From assembly GCF_000732925.1 (NCBI RefSeq), contig NZ_CP008953.1, positions 7,991,001 to 8,055,000 on the forward strand: 64,000 nucleotides of DNA. The letters are read 5' to 3'. The position numbers and the translations under genes are program-made. Source of the DNA: Amycolatopsis japonica (GTDB lineage Bacteria > Actinomycetota > Actinomycetes > Mycobacteriales > Pseudonocardiaceae). The notes under the pieces are model-generated. The model worked only from the letters and a program-made list of their open reading frames with translations, was not told where the DNA came from and did no database searches. This document shows, piece by piece, positions 15,460-24,212 of this stretch. Numbering within the stretch: position 1 is the stretch's first letter; every line of letters starts with the position of its first letter.

Positions 15460-16317
15460 TCAGGGCTTGCGGCCCAAGCCGCCGAGGCCGCCGGTGAACG
15501 TCGGGTCGTCCGCGAACCGGTCGCTGGCACGGGAATCCGCCTCGTCGAGATGCCAGGTGGCCATCCAGTCGATACCCGGCTCGACCAGCTCCAGCCCGTC
15601 GAAGAACGCGGTGAACTCCGCGCGGGACCGCAGGTGGAACGGCGCGCTGGTCTTCTTGTACAGCTCCTGGACGTTCTCCCGGTTGTCGCCTTCCTTGCGC
15701 GTGACGCCGTCCTCGGTCAGATGCGAGGACAGGAAGTACGAACCCGACGGCAGGAAATCGAGATAGCGCTGGACCATCTCGTACACGGGCTCGTCCGGGC
15801 CGAGGAAGTACAGCAGGCCGACCAGGACCAGCCCGATCGGCTGGCGCGGGTCGATCACCCCGGTCTCGAGGGCGCGTTTCCAGATGTCGGCGGGATCCCG
15901 GACGTCACCCTGCAGTACCGCGTGCCGTCCGAGCAGGCCCTCACGTTCCAGCAGCAGCTGGGAATGCGCGACGGCGACCGGTTCGATGTCGACGTAGACG
16001 ACCCGGCTGTCCGGGTTGATCGCGCTCGCGATCTGGTGGACGTTGCCGACGGTGGGCACGCCGGAACCGATGTCGAGGAACTGCGTGATCCCTTGGCGCG
16101 CCAGGTATCCCACGCCGCGGCCGAGGAAGTCGCGGCCGACGCGGGCGAACGTCTTGACCTCGGGGAACTGCTTGAGCACCTGCGACCCGAACTCGCGGTC
16201 GATGGCCCAGTTGGCCGAACCGCCGAGGAACCAGTCGTACACCCTGGCCACGTTGGGTCGTTCGAGATCGACTCCCTCGGGGGCCACCGGGTCGATGGGG
16301 TCGTGCTGCGTCGTCAT
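15460..16317 (-). CDS. DUF574 S-adenosylmethionine-dependent methyltransferase
   Basis: 285 residues. The family start (GVDLERPNVARVYDWFLGGS) is followed by the SAM-binding motif FLDIGSGVPTVGNVHQIA and VVYVDIEPVAVAHSQ. An acidic-aromatic segment VLVGLLYFLGPDEP follows. The substrate is unknown for the whole family. The gene is followed upstream by a second copy (16332-17147) and the XRE regulator, probably one transcript. Confidence 0.88.
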   Translation of the reverse strand: MTTQHDPIDPVAPEGVDLERPNVARVYDWFLGGSANWAIDREFGSQVLKQFPEVKTFARVGRDFLGRGVGYLARQGITQFLDIGSGVPTVGNVHQIASAINPDSRVVYVDIEPVAVAHSQLLLEREGLLGRHAVLQGDVRDPADIWKRALETGVIDPRQPIGLVLVGLLYFLGPDEPVYEMVQRYLDFLPSGSYFLSSHLTEDGVTRKEGDNRENVQELYKKTSAPFHLRSRAEFTAFFDGLELVEPGIDWMATWHLDEADSRASDRFADDPTFTGGLGGLGRKP

Positions 16318-16331
16318 ACCGTCACACCTCG

Positions 16332-17147
16332 TCAGGAACCGGGTTTGCGGGCGACCCCGCCGATGGCGCAGTTAAGCGCAGGCGAGCGGGGGTCGTCCAG
16401 CCGCCATGCGCCGACCGGGACAAGACCCGGTGCCACGAGGTCGAAATCCCCGAAGAAACCGAGGATCTCGTCCTTGCCGCGGAAGGACGCGGGCGTGCTC
16501 GACTGTTCGTACTGCTTCACGACGCGCTGGACCTGTCCCAGTTCGTCACCCTCCACGTCGGACATCGTGACGTGGGAAAGAACGTAGAACGAGCCGGCGG
16601 GCAGCAGCCGCCGGTAGCGCGCGATGACGTCGCCGAGCGCGGGGCCCGGCACGAAATGCAGGACCGCGACGGTGAGCAGGGCGACCGGTTTCGCCGGGTC
16701 GAGCACGCCGGTGTCGAAGGCGTGTTCCCAGACTTCGTCCGCCTCGCGCAGGTCTCCGCCGATCACCGCGTGCCTGGCGGGGTCGCCGTTCTTCTCCAGC
16801 AGGATGCGGGCGTGCGCGACGGCGACCGGTTCGTTGTCGACGTACACGCACCGGCTGTCGCCGTCGACCTCACCGGCGATCTCGTGGACGTTGCCGACCG
16901 TCGGCACGCCGGAACCGAGATCGAGGAACTGGTTCACGCCGTGTTCGGCGCAATGCCGGACCGCGCGGCCGAGGAAGGCGCGGTTGGCCCTGGCGAGGGC
17001 GCGGATGAGCGGGAAGGTCTTGACCAGCTGTTCGCCGAATTCCCGGTCCACCGCCCAGTTCGCGGTCCCGCCGAGCGCCCAGTCGTAGATCCGGGCGGCG
17101 TTGGGCCGCTCGAGATCGACGCCTTCGGGGAGGAACCGCGGGTCCAT
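16332..17147 (-). CDS. second DUF574 SAM-dependent methyltransferase
   Basis: 271 residues, start at 17147 chosen because it gives MDPRFLPEGVDLERPNAARI, aligned with its neighbour. Motifs: QFLDLGSGVPTVGNVHEI and CVYVDNEPVAVAHA. It is clearly paralogous to the gene 15 bases downstream. One base separates it from the stop of the XRE regulator, so the pair is co-transcribed. Confidence 0.86.
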   Translation of the reverse strand: MDPRFLPEGVDLERPNAARIYDWALGGTANWAVDREFGEQLVKTFPLIRALARANRAFLGRAVRHCAEHGVNQFLDLGSGVPTVGNVHEIAGEVDGDSRCVYVDNEPVAVAHARILLEKNGDPARHAVIGGDLREADEVWEHAFDTGVLDPAKPVALLTVAVLHFVPGPALGDVIARYRRLLPAGSFYVLSHVTMSDVEGDELGQVQRVVKQYEQSSTPASFRGKDEILGFFGDFDLVAPGLVPVGAWRLDDPRSPALNCAIGGVARKPGS

Positions 17148-17148
17148 C

Positions 17149-18006
17149 TCAGGCTTGCATCTGTGTTCTGTACAGCTCGGCGAGTTCCTTGAGGAACTGC
17201 CGGGTCTCCTGACGCTCCAGCGCGGCGCCGCGCAATCTGTCCCAAGAGTCCACGAAGATGTTGAAGTCCTTGACGTCGTCGAGGTACAACCCGCCGGCGG
17301 AATGTTCGATGTAGACGAAATCCCTGGTGCGGTCCGGGAAACGCATGATGGTGAAGTCGTTGGGCACGGCGGCGAGCCGCGCGCCGAACGGCAGCACGTG
17401 CACGTACACACGCGGATGCTTGTCCAAAGCCAACAGATGCTCGACCTGGTCCAGCATCACCGCCGGGGCGGAGCCGCCGGGAGCGCGGCGCAAGGCGCCC
17501 TCGCTGATGATGAACCGGTAGTACGGCGGTTGTTGCTGCTCGAAGACGGCCTTGCGGTCCAAGCGGTTGCGGACCAGCGATGTGACGTCGGTGGCGCCGG
17601 CTTCGGTGAACTGCTTGAGCATGTAGTGCTCGGACTGCAGCGGGCCGGGGATGCGCTCGCCGTGCCAGGTGAGGATCTCCGCGGCCGCGGGTTCGAGGTC
17701 GGTGAAGGTGCGGAACCAGTGCGGCACCACGGATCGGTAGCCGGACCAGTGGCCGCGCTGCCCGGCCGCGGCACGGGCCAGGTTCATCAACGTGTCGGCC
17801 TCGTCGCCGTTGATCCCGAACGCGTTCAGCATCGATCGCACATCCCCGAGCTTGACCCCGACGGCACCGGACTCGATCTTGTTGACCTTGCCCTGGGTGC
17901 AGCCGAGCACTTCGGCGACCTGCTGCTGTGTCATCCGCGCGGCGTTGCGGGCATGCCGGAGCTCGTTCCCGAGCTGCTTCCGGCGCGAGGTGACGGTGCT
18001 GGCCAT
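17149..18006 (-). CDS. XRE/DUF5753 transcriptional regulator
   Basis: 285 residues from the ATG at 18006 (MASTVTSRRKQLG); an ATG seven codons upstream is possible. The N-terminal helix-turn-helix is MTQQQVAEVLGCTQGKVNKI. A long C-terminal DUF5753 domain includes WFRTFTDLEPAAAEI, PGPLQSEHYM and FGARLAAVPNDFTIMRFPD. Such proteins are the partners of DUF397 proteins. It heads an operon with the two methyltransferases. Confidence 0.88.
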   Translation of the reverse strand: MASTVTSRRKQLGNELRHARNAARMTQQQVAEVLGCTQGKVNKIESGAVGVKLGDVRSMLNAFGINGDEADTLMNLARAAAGQRGHWSGYRSVVPHWFRTFTDLEPAAAEILTWHGERIPGPLQSEHYMLKQFTEAGATDVTSLVRNRLDRKAVFEQQQPPYYRFIISEGALRRAPGGSAPAVMLDQVEHLLALDKHPRVYVHVLPFGARLAAVPNDFTIMRFPDRTRDFVYIEHSAGGLYLDDVKDFNIFVDSWDRLRGAALERQETRQFLKELAELYRTQMQA

Positions 18007-18226
18007 CGCCTTGCTCTCCCGGACCACATAGACCAGGACCGCGGCTGCCCGCCGTCCTGCGCGCGAATACTCGAACCCACCCAGGGTACTTCACCTTGCG
18101 GGGTTCGATGATGACATTGCGCAGCGTTCCAGGAAACGGCCGAAAACACCAGTCACCTGGTACGTCACCCTGGTGGCGGAGCGATCTCGTCACATTTCGG
18201 GCACGGCGGTCGGGCATAGTGACCGA

Positions 18227-19135
18227 GTGGACCAATCCCCCTTCGCCAGGCAGGTCACCGATGGTGTGTTCGGGTACGTCCAGCCCGACGGCTCGTGGTG
18301 GATCAACAACTGCGGCTTCGTCGCCGCGGGCGATCACACGGTGGTGATCGACACCTGTTCGACCGAACGGCGCACCAGGGCGCTGCTGGCTACGGCGGAG
18401 TCGACCGCCGGGGCGCCGGTGACCACTGTGGTCAACACGCATCATCACGGCGACCACACGAACGGCAACTACCTGGCGACCGGCGCGACGATCGTCGGGC
18501 ACCGGAAGACGCGCGAGGTGATGGTCGCGACCGGGATCAACACCTACGAGAACTCGTTCACCGGGAACGACTGGGGCCATCTGGAGCTGCGGCCGCCCGA
18601 GGTGCTGTTCGACGACCGGCTGACCGTGCACGCCGGCGACGTCCGGCTGGAGCTGATCCATCCCGGGCACGCCGCGCACACCACCAACGACGTACTCGTC
18701 TGGCTGCCGGAGCGGCGGGTGCTGTTCGTCGGCGACCTGATCTTCAACGGCGGCAGCCCCTTCGCGCTGATGGGCTCGCCCGCCGGGTGGCGGAAGGCGC
18801 TGGAGTCGGTCCGCTCGCTGGAGCCGGAGACGATCGTGCCGGGCCACGGCCCGGTGTGCGGCCCCGAGGCGATCGACGTCGTCGACGGATACCTGGGTTT
18901 CCTGCAGAAACTCGCGTCGTACGGGAAGGCCGCGGGGCTGACGCCCCTGCAGGCCGCTCGCGAAGCGGATCTGGGGCCTTACGAGACACTGTCCGAACAG
19001 GAACGGCTTCCGGCGAACCTGCACCGGGCTTATGCCGAACTGGACGGCTTGGAGTGGGGCGGGGCGATCGATCTGGGGGCGGCGCTGGCGGACATGGTCA
19101 CCTTCAACGGTGCGCCCATCCGGTGCTTCTCCTGA
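18227..19135 (+). CDS. metallo-beta-lactamase-fold hydrolase
   Basis: 302 residues from a GTG (VDQSPFARQV). The zinc motif is VVNTHHHGDHTNGN near residue 70. It is followed by HPGHAAHTTNDV, LFVGDLIFNGG and VPGHGPVCGP, covering the remaining ligands. No signal peptide. Family members include quinoprotein relay, lactonase and hydrolase types; the substrate is unknown. There is no clear ribosome binding site, so it may be leaderless. Confidence 0.82.
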   Translation: MDQSPFARQVTDGVFGYVQPDGSWWINNCGFVAAGDHTVVIDTCSTERRTRALLATAESTAGAPVTTVVNTHHHGDHTNGNYLATGATIVGHRKTREVMVATGINTYENSFTGNDWGHLELRPPEVLFDDRLTVHAGDVRLELIHPGHAAHTTNDVLVWLPERRVLFVGDLIFNGGSPFALMGSPAGWRKALESVRSLEPETIVPGHGPVCGPEAIDVVDGYLGFLQKLASYGKAAGLTPLQAAREADLGPYETLSEQERLPANLHRAYAELDGLEWGGAIDLGAALADMVTFNGAPIRCFS

Positions 19136-19515
19136 CGCCGACGCTCTCCTGCGGCAGGTGTTGCGAAAGCCACTTTCGCAACGTTGAGGGTTGCGAAAGT
19201 GGCTTTCGCAACCCTCCCGGCCGCTGCCCGCGTCCCCGCACGTCCCGAAGGCCACCTTTGAGACGTCCAGCGCCCCAAAAGCTCCCTTCAAGACACCGAA
19301 ATCCCGCCCAGTGCCCCACAAGCAGCCCCCACCCGTCCCTGGGGGGCGACCCCGAACCCAGCGTACCGCCGCAAGCGCCCTCTCAGGCCGCGCGAGCCGA
19401 GTTGTCCACAGGCGGGCCCGGTTGTGGACAACTCCCGGTTGATCCCTTCTCGCCCCGGCGCCGTATCCCTCAACGGGGATAGGCTCGGCACGGGAATCGA
19501 AGCGGAAGGGTGCGG
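19136..19515. other. 380-base gap with inverted repeats
   Basis: The gap holds the 23-base inverted repeat described separately and a smaller one (GTTGTCCACA...TGTGGACAAC, about 19400-19432). No ORF in it has a ribosome binding site. The promoter for gnd presumably lies at its right end. Confidence 0.5.
19160..19212. repeat. nested palindrome after the MBL gene
   Basis: Two 23-base units (19160-19182 and 19190-19212) are reverse complements of each other. Each is itself nearly palindromic (TTGCGAAAG...CTTTCGCAA). The structure can fold as one long hairpin or as two small ones. It follows a stop codon and could terminate. Confidence 0.8.
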
Positions 19516-20955
19516 ATGAGCAAGAAGGCGAGCATCGGGGTCACCGGCCTGGCGGTCATGGGCCGCAACCTGGCCAGGAACCTCGCGAGGCACGGGCACA
19601 CGGTGGCCCTGCACAACCGCTCCGAGCAGCGGACGAAGGAACTGGTCGAGCAGTTCGGCGACGAGGGCGACTTCATCCCGGCGTATTCGGCGCAGGACTT
19701 CGTCGACGCGCTGGAGCGTCCGCGCCAGGTCGTGATCATGGTCAAGGCCGGCGCGCCGACGGACGCCGTGATCGACGAATTCGTCCCGCTCCTCGAGAAG
19801 GGCGATGTGATCGTCGACGCGGGCAACGCGCATTTCGCGGACACCCGGCGCCGCGAGGCCGCGCTGCGCGAGAAGGGCATCCACTTCGTCGGCACCGGCG
19901 TGTCCGGCGGCGAGGAGGGCGCGCTGCACGGGCCGAGCATCATGCCGGGCGGGTCCAAGGAGTCGTACCAGTCGCTCGGGCCGCTGTTCGAGGACATCTC
20001 GGCGAAGGTCGACGGCGAACCGTGCTGCACGCACGTGGGCGCGGACGGCGCCGGGCATTTCGTGAAGATGGTGCACAACGGCATCGAGTACGCCGACATG
20101 CAGTTGATCGCCGAATCGTTCGACCTCCTGCGCGGCGCGGGCGGCTACTCCCCCGCCGAGATCGCCGAGGTCTTCCGCACCTGGAACTCGGGGCGGCTCG
20201 ATTCGTACCTGATCGAGATCACCTCGCAGGTGCTGGCCCACACCGACGCCGCGTCCGGCAAGCCGTTCGTCGACATCGTGGCGGACCAGGCCGAGCAGAA
20301 GGGCACCGGCCGCTGGACCGTCCAAATCGGACTGGACCTCGGCGTGCCGATCAGCGGCATCGCCGAAGCCGTCTTCGCCCGTTCACTGTCCGGTTCGTCG
20401 AACCTGCGTGAGGCCTCGCGCGGTCTCGGCGGTCCCTCGCGCGCCCCGCTGACAGGGTCCGCTTTGGACACTTTCGCGGACGACGTCGAGCAGGCGCTGT
20501 ACGCGTCGAAGGTGGTGGCGTACGCCCAGGGCTTCAACCAGATCCAGGCGGGTGGCGCCGAATACGGCTGGGACATCGACCTCGGCAAGGTCGCGTCCAT
20601 CTGGCGCGGCGGCTGCATCATCCGCGCGAAGTTCCTGAACGACATCACGGCCGCGTACGCCGAAGAGCCCGCGCTGCCGACGCTGCTGACTTCGGGCGGC
20701 TTCCGCAAGGCCGTCGAGGACGCCCAGGACTCCTGGCGTTCGGTGATCTCGACCGCGGTGCGGCTGGGCATCCCGACCCCGGGCTTCTCGACCGCGCTGG
20801 CCTACTACGACGGTCTGCGCGCGGAGCGGCTCCCCGCCGCGCTGGTGCAGGGGCAGCGAGACTACTTCGGTGCCCACACGTACCGCCGCGTCGACCGCGA
20901 GGGCTCGTTCCACACCGCCTGGGCCGCCGACGGTCGCCCGGAATCCCCGGCCTGA
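19516..20955 (+). CDS. gnd: 6-phosphogluconate dehydrogenase, decarboxylating
   Basis: 479 residues, the usual length of the long (480-residue) class. It oxidises 6-phosphogluconate to ribulose 5-phosphate and CO2 in the pentose phosphate pathway. NADP-binding GVTGLAVMGRNLARNLARHG lies at the N-terminus. The catalytic Lys is in GAGHFVKMVHNGIEY. GTGVSGGEEGALHGPSIMPG is also typical. The ATG at 19516 has GGAAGGG at a good distance; a GTG two codons earlier is ignored. A 21-base stem-loop follows the stop. Confidence 0.95.
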   Translation: MSKKASIGVTGLAVMGRNLARNLARHGHTVALHNRSEQRTKELVEQFGDEGDFIPAYSAQDFVDALERPRQVVIMVKAGAPTDAVIDEFVPLLEKGDVIVDAGNAHFADTRRREAALREKGIHFVGTGVSGGEEGALHGPSIMPGGSKESYQSLGPLFEDISAKVDGEPCCTHVGADGAGHFVKMVHNGIEYADMQLIAESFDLLRGAGGYSPAEIAEVFRTWNSGRLDSYLIEITSQVLAHTDAASGKPFVDIVADQAEQKGTGRWTVQIGLDLGVPISGIAEAVFARSLSGSSNLREASRGLGGPSRAPLTGSALDTFADDVEQALYASKVVAYAQGFNQIQAGGAEYGWDIDLGKVASIWRGGCIIRAKFLNDITAAYAEEPALPTLLTSGGFRKAVEDAQDSWRSVISTAVRLGIPTPGFSTALAYYDGLRAERLPAALVQGQRDYFGAHTYRRVDREGSFHTAWAADGRPESPA

Positions 20956-20959
20956 CAAG

Positions 20960-21037
20960 TGCTGAAGGGGACTTTCCCCGCATAAGACGCCACGAAGGGG
21001 CCCTTCACCGCATGGCATGCGGTGAAGGGCCCCTTCG
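20960..21037. repeat. direct repeat plus 21-base hairpin, left of the AbiEi-like gene
   Basis: A 24-base sequence beginning TGCTGAAGGGGACTTTCCCC lies at 20960-20983. It recurs at 22079-22102. Ten bases on is a perfect hairpin with 21-base arms (20993-21013, 21017-21037) and a 3-base loop. It lies between the gnd stop and the convergent stop at 21038, so it also serves as a terminator. Confidence 0.85.
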
Positions 21038-21997
21038 TCAACTCGCGATCCGCACATTCGGCCGCACCCGAGCAGCGGCTGCGGCGTGGGCTGCCCGCAA
21101 CTCGGCGACCACCTTGTCCGGTTCTGTCCGCAGCCGCGACGGCAAGGTCTGGAGAACCAACACGCCCGCCACCGCGTACCGTCCGTTCCTCGCCAAGGTC
21201 CGGTCGAAACCGTCCACGACCTGGAGATGGAACGACAGCGAGTCGACCTCCCAGGCCAGCCCGACATCGTCGAACCAGGCATCCGGTTTCGCGACGAACC
21301 GGCCTTCCCCGTCGTACAGCTTCTTGTTCCACACCGGTTCCGGCAGACCGGACCGCTCCCAGACTCGCCGGGCGTCCATCTCGGCGACCGACTCCTGCCC
21401 GGAAGCCAGTTCCGAAAGGACCAGCCGAGGCACCGCGCTTCCCCGTTGGCTGCCGTGGGCCAATTCGTGGGACAGCCGCTCGAAAGAGCTGTACCTGCGC
21501 TGAACCACTTCGCTCATCAGGGCCCGGACTGGCCTGACTTCCGTTTGCCTGCGAGAGACGTCGAGGGTCGCGCGAGTGACGTCTGCCAGCGGGCGACCAC
21601 CCCGGTTCACGGTTCGGGGCAGCCGTTGTGTCCGCTCGACGACCACGTAGCCGTAGTTATGGAGTTTCCGCTCATGCGGCACGAGAAGGTGGATCTCGTC
21701 ACCGGTGTCGGGCACATTTCGCAGGCCGTGGATCCGGCAAGCTTCACCACCGGTGAGCAGTGCGGACTCGCCGCCGTAGAGCATCGCCGCGGCGACCTGC
21801 TGCTCGCGCGAGGGTGGTGCGTTGAAGAGAAGGACGATGCCGGGTAAAAGTCTCGTCCAAGGGCCGCTGGGTCCGCATCTTCGGTACGCAGTGGTCGACG
21901 AGACGCCCATCTCTTGAAGGCGCGCCACCCGGATGACGCCGTGGTCGCTGTTCGCCATCAGAAGTTCAGGGGTGTCGCCCCATGATCCTTTTTTCAT
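21038..21997 (-). CDS. AbiEi-like antitoxin-domain protein with a DUF559-type nuclease-like C-terminus
   Basis: 319 residues from 21997; ATG at 21958 is also possible. N-terminal residues of about 14-60 (HGVIRVARLQEMGVSSTTAY, then GPWTRLLPGIV) resemble the winged helix of AbiEi antitoxins. The C-terminal part resembles a DUF559/Vsr-like fold, with KPDAWFDDVGLAWEVDSLSF carrying D and ExD. No AbiEii toxin gene is next to it. Orphan proteins of this form are common in actinomycetes and their role is unknown. It is bounded on both sides by the same 24-base repeat and hairpins. Confidence 0.7.
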   Translation of the reverse strand: MKKGSWGDTPELLMANSDHGVIRVARLQEMGVSSTTAYRRCGPSGPWTRLLPGIVLLFNAPPSREQQVAAAMLYGGESALLTGGEACRIHGLRNVPDTGDEIHLLVPHERKLHNYGYVVVERTQRLPRTVNRGGRPLADVTRATLDVSRRQTEVRPVRALMSEVVQRRYSSFERLSHELAHGSQRGSAVPRLVLSELASGQESVAEMDARRVWERSGLPEPVWNKKLYDGEGRFVAKPDAWFDDVGLAWEVDSLSFHLQVVDGFDRTLARNGRYAVAGVLVLQTLPSRLRTEPDKVVAELRAAHAAAAARVRPNVRIAS

Positions 21998-22078
21998 TCT
22001 TCGATCGTGGGGCCGGCCACGAGTTCTGCCCAGACCCGATTTCCGAACCTGTGGATAACCAGGGTTCCTGTGGATAGC

Positions 22079-22155
22079 TGCTGAAGGGGACTTTCCCCGC
22101 ATCACATGAGACGAAAGCGTCCTTCACCGCGTCTGACGCGGTGAAGGACGCTTTC
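22079..22155. repeat. direct repeat plus 20-base hairpin, right of the AbiEi-like gene
   Basis: The second copy of the 24-base repeat lies at 22079-22102. A hairpin with 20-base arms follows (22113-22132 and 22136-22155, loop CTG). Its stem differs in sequence from the left hairpin but has the same layout. The right arm reaches the stop codon of the HTH-Clp N gene. Confidence 0.85.
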
Positions 22156-22876
22156 AGCCCTCCCCGCGTGCAGCGACGATCTCCCCCAGCGCCCGCACGA
22201 TCACCGCTTCGGTGTTGTCCTTCGTGAGGCCGAGCCCGGTCAGGAGGTCGTCGCCGAGTTCGAACAGCGCCAACAGGATGTGCTCGGTGCCGATGTAGTT
22301 GTGCCCGAGCCGCAGCGACTCCCGCATGGTCAGCTCCAGCGCCTTCTTGGCCTGCGCGCCGAACGCCATCTTCGCCGCTTCCACCGGTTCGGCGGCGGGT
22401 TCCGGCAGCTTCGCCTCCGCGGCCTCGCGGACGGCTTCGAGAGTCACCTTCTGTGCCACGATCGCCCCGGCGGCGAGCGCCGCCGGTTCGGAGAGCAGCC
22501 CGAGGACCAAGTGCACGGGCTCGATCTGCGGGCTCTTCGCCGACACCGCGGCGTCCCGCGACGCGACGACGACGTGCCGCGCCCGATCGGTGTAGCGGCT
22601 GAACACCTTCACCAGGTCTTCCAGCGACGAGCCGCTGGAGTCGACAAAGCGCTTCTGCGCCGCTTGCTTGGAAACCCCCATGTTCTTGCCGATTTCGGTC
22701 CAGGACGCGCCGGAACGCCGCGCCTGGTCGACGAAGTGACCGATCAGATGGTCGGCCACTTCGCCGAGGTGCTCGCCGAGGAAGACCGCGTCGGACAGCT
22801 GGCCGAGCACGTCGCCGTCGGGATGCTGCTGCTTGATGTGGGAGATGAGGTCGTCGAGCCGGACTGGATTCGTCAT
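22154..22876 (-). CDS. fused HTH-Clp N-domain regulator
   Basis: 240 residues from the ATG at 22876. Helix-turn-helix at residues of about 57-78 (ASWTEIGKNMGVSKQAAQKR). The first Clp N repeat, from about 91, is FSRYTDRARHVVVASRDAA with EPVHLVLGLL. The second, from about 170, has AKKALELTMRESLRLG and GTEHILLALFELG. There is no ATPase module. It joins in one chain the two proteins encoded separately at 4544-5277. Its promoter holds the same tandem GTCAAC-N-GTTGAC operator. It is probably an autoregulator whose Clp N part senses a ligand. Confidence 0.85.
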   Translation of the reverse strand: MTNPVRLDDLISHIKQQHPDGDVLGQLSDAVFLGEHLGEVADHLIGHFVDQARRSGASWTEIGKNMGVSKQAAQKRFVDSSGSSLEDLVKVFSRYTDRARHVVVASRDAAVSAKSPQIEPVHLVLGLLSEPAALAAGAIVAQKVTLEAVREAAEAKLPEPAAEPVEAAKMAFGAQAKKALELTMRESLRLGHNYIGTEHILLALFELGDDLLTGLGLTKDNTEAVIVRALGEIVAARGEG

Positions 22877-22879
22877 GCC

Positions 22880-22924
22880 GTCAACTCTAGGTTGACGCTC
22901 GCCAATCGTCAACCACGGGTTGAC
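22880..22924. promoter_or_regulatory. tandem palindromic operator, locus 2
   Basis: GTCAACTCTAGGTTGAC lies at 22880-22896 and GTCAACCACGGGTTGAC at 22908-22924. Each is GTCAAC-N5-GTTGAC and their centres are 28 bases apart. The first begins 4 bases upstream of the regulator start. The second overlaps the stop codon of the upstream reductase gene. The half-sites match those at 5281-5323. Confidence 0.8.
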
Positions 22925-24123
22925 GCGAAGGTCGCCTTGAGGTCGAAGCCGTTGGCCTCCAGCGTCTCGAATCGCGGCGCCGGATCCGCGGCGAACAGAC
23001 GGCGCGCGGCGATGTGGTCCGGCGGCCGGTTCACCGACTCGACCCCGGCGAGCACGCCGTCGCGGAACGACAGCACCGAGAACTTCCCGCCCTCCCGATC
23101 CCCGGTCACGACGGTCTTCTCCGCCCCGGTCAAGATCCCGGCGATCTGCAGTTTCGCGCCGAGCTGGTCGGTCCAGAACCACGGCAGGCTGTCGTAGGGC
23201 GCGGGTTCACCGGCGATGACGGCGGCCACCGCCCGCGCCTGGTCGACGGCGTTCTGCACCGACTCCAGCCGCGTGGCCGTACCCGCCTGGACACACGGGA
23301 AGTTCGCGCAGTCCCCGACCGCCGAGATCTTCGGGTCGCTTGTGCGCAGGTGCTCGTCGACGACGACACCGTTCGCCACGGCGAGCCCCGCCCCTTCGGC
23401 GAGCCGCGTCCGCGGCTCGACCCCGACCCCGACCAGCACCAGATCGGCGGGCAGCAGGCTGCCGTCGCTCAGTTCGACCTCGGCCACCCGGCCCTCGCCA
23501 CGCAGCGCGGCGACGCCCTTGCCGAGCAGGATCGTGTGGCCGGCCTCCTCGTGCAGGTCGGCGAAGTACGCCGAGACCTCCGGCGTCGCGACGCGGGCCA
23601 TCAGCCTGTCCTGCGCCTCGACGATCGTCACGGGCCGCCCGGCGTGCGCGGCGAACTCCAGGCCGATGAACCCACCCCCGACCACGACCACGTTCTCCGC
23701 GCTTTCCAATGCGGCCCGCAGCACATCGGCCTCGTCCTTGGTGCGCAAGGTGAACACGCCGTCCAAAGTGGACCCGGGGACCGGCAGGACGCGGTTGACC
23801 GATCCCGTCGCCAGCACCAGATGGTCGTACTCGTGAGCGCTCCCGTCCTCTAGCACCACCTTCGCCTCGTCGCGATCCACCGATGCGACGCGGCCCGGGA
23901 TCAGCTCGATGTTCTTCTCCGCGAAGAAGTCCTCGGGCCGCAAACGCAGCTGGGCGTCGCCCGCGGTCCCGGCGAGATAGCCCTTCGACAACGGAGGCCG
24001 TTGGTACGGCAGCCCGGGTTCGTCACCGATCAGCACCACCCGCCCGCCGAACCCCTTGTCCCGCAGCGAGGTCGCCACCCCGAACCCGCTCTGCCCGGCC
24101 CCTACGACGAGGACGGTCTCCAT
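22909..24123 (-). CDS. FAD-dependent NAD(P)H oxidoreductase, ferredoxin reductase type
   Basis: 404 residues from the ATG at 24123 (METVLVVGAGQSGFGVATSL). The FAD motif GAGQSG is at the start. The NAD(P)H motif is GGGFIGLEFAAHAG, and SAVGDCANFP binds FAD at the C-terminal side. PDHIAARRLF near the C-terminus is typical of rubredoxin, putidaredoxin and rhodocoxin reductases, which pass electrons to a ferredoxin for a P450 or dioxygenase. No such partner is in the window. Confidence 0.85.
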   Translation of the reverse strand: METVLVVGAGQSGFGVATSLRDKGFGGRVVLIGDEPGLPYQRPPLSKGYLAGTAGDAQLRLRPEDFFAEKNIELIPGRVASVDRDEAKVVLEDGSAHEYDHLVLATGSVNRVLPVPGSTLDGVFTLRTKDEADVLRAALESAENVVVVGGGFIGLEFAAHAGRPVTIVEAQDRLMARVATPEVSAYFADLHEEAGHTILLGKGVAALRGEGRVAEVELSDGSLLPADLVLVGVGVEPRTRLAEGAGLAVANGVVVDEHLRTSDPKISAVGDCANFPCVQAGTATRLESVQNAVDQARAVAAVIAGEPAPYDSLPWFWTDQLGAKLQIAGILTGAEKTVVTGDREGGKFSVLSFRDGVLAGVESVNRPPDHIAARRLFAADPAPRFETLEANGFDLKATFASTRG

Positions 24124-24212
24124 CGGCGCTCCTTCCGTTGTGCCCGACCTCCATTCAACACAGCTCCGGCCTTTTCGACACGTGATCCGCACGCGGCGAA
24201 CGCGCTACGGTC

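Noticed and set aside
16934..19321. 795-residue open frame on the minus strand
   Set aside because: It spans the XRE gene, a divergent promoter and the antisense of the metallo-beta-lactamase gene. No motif fits.
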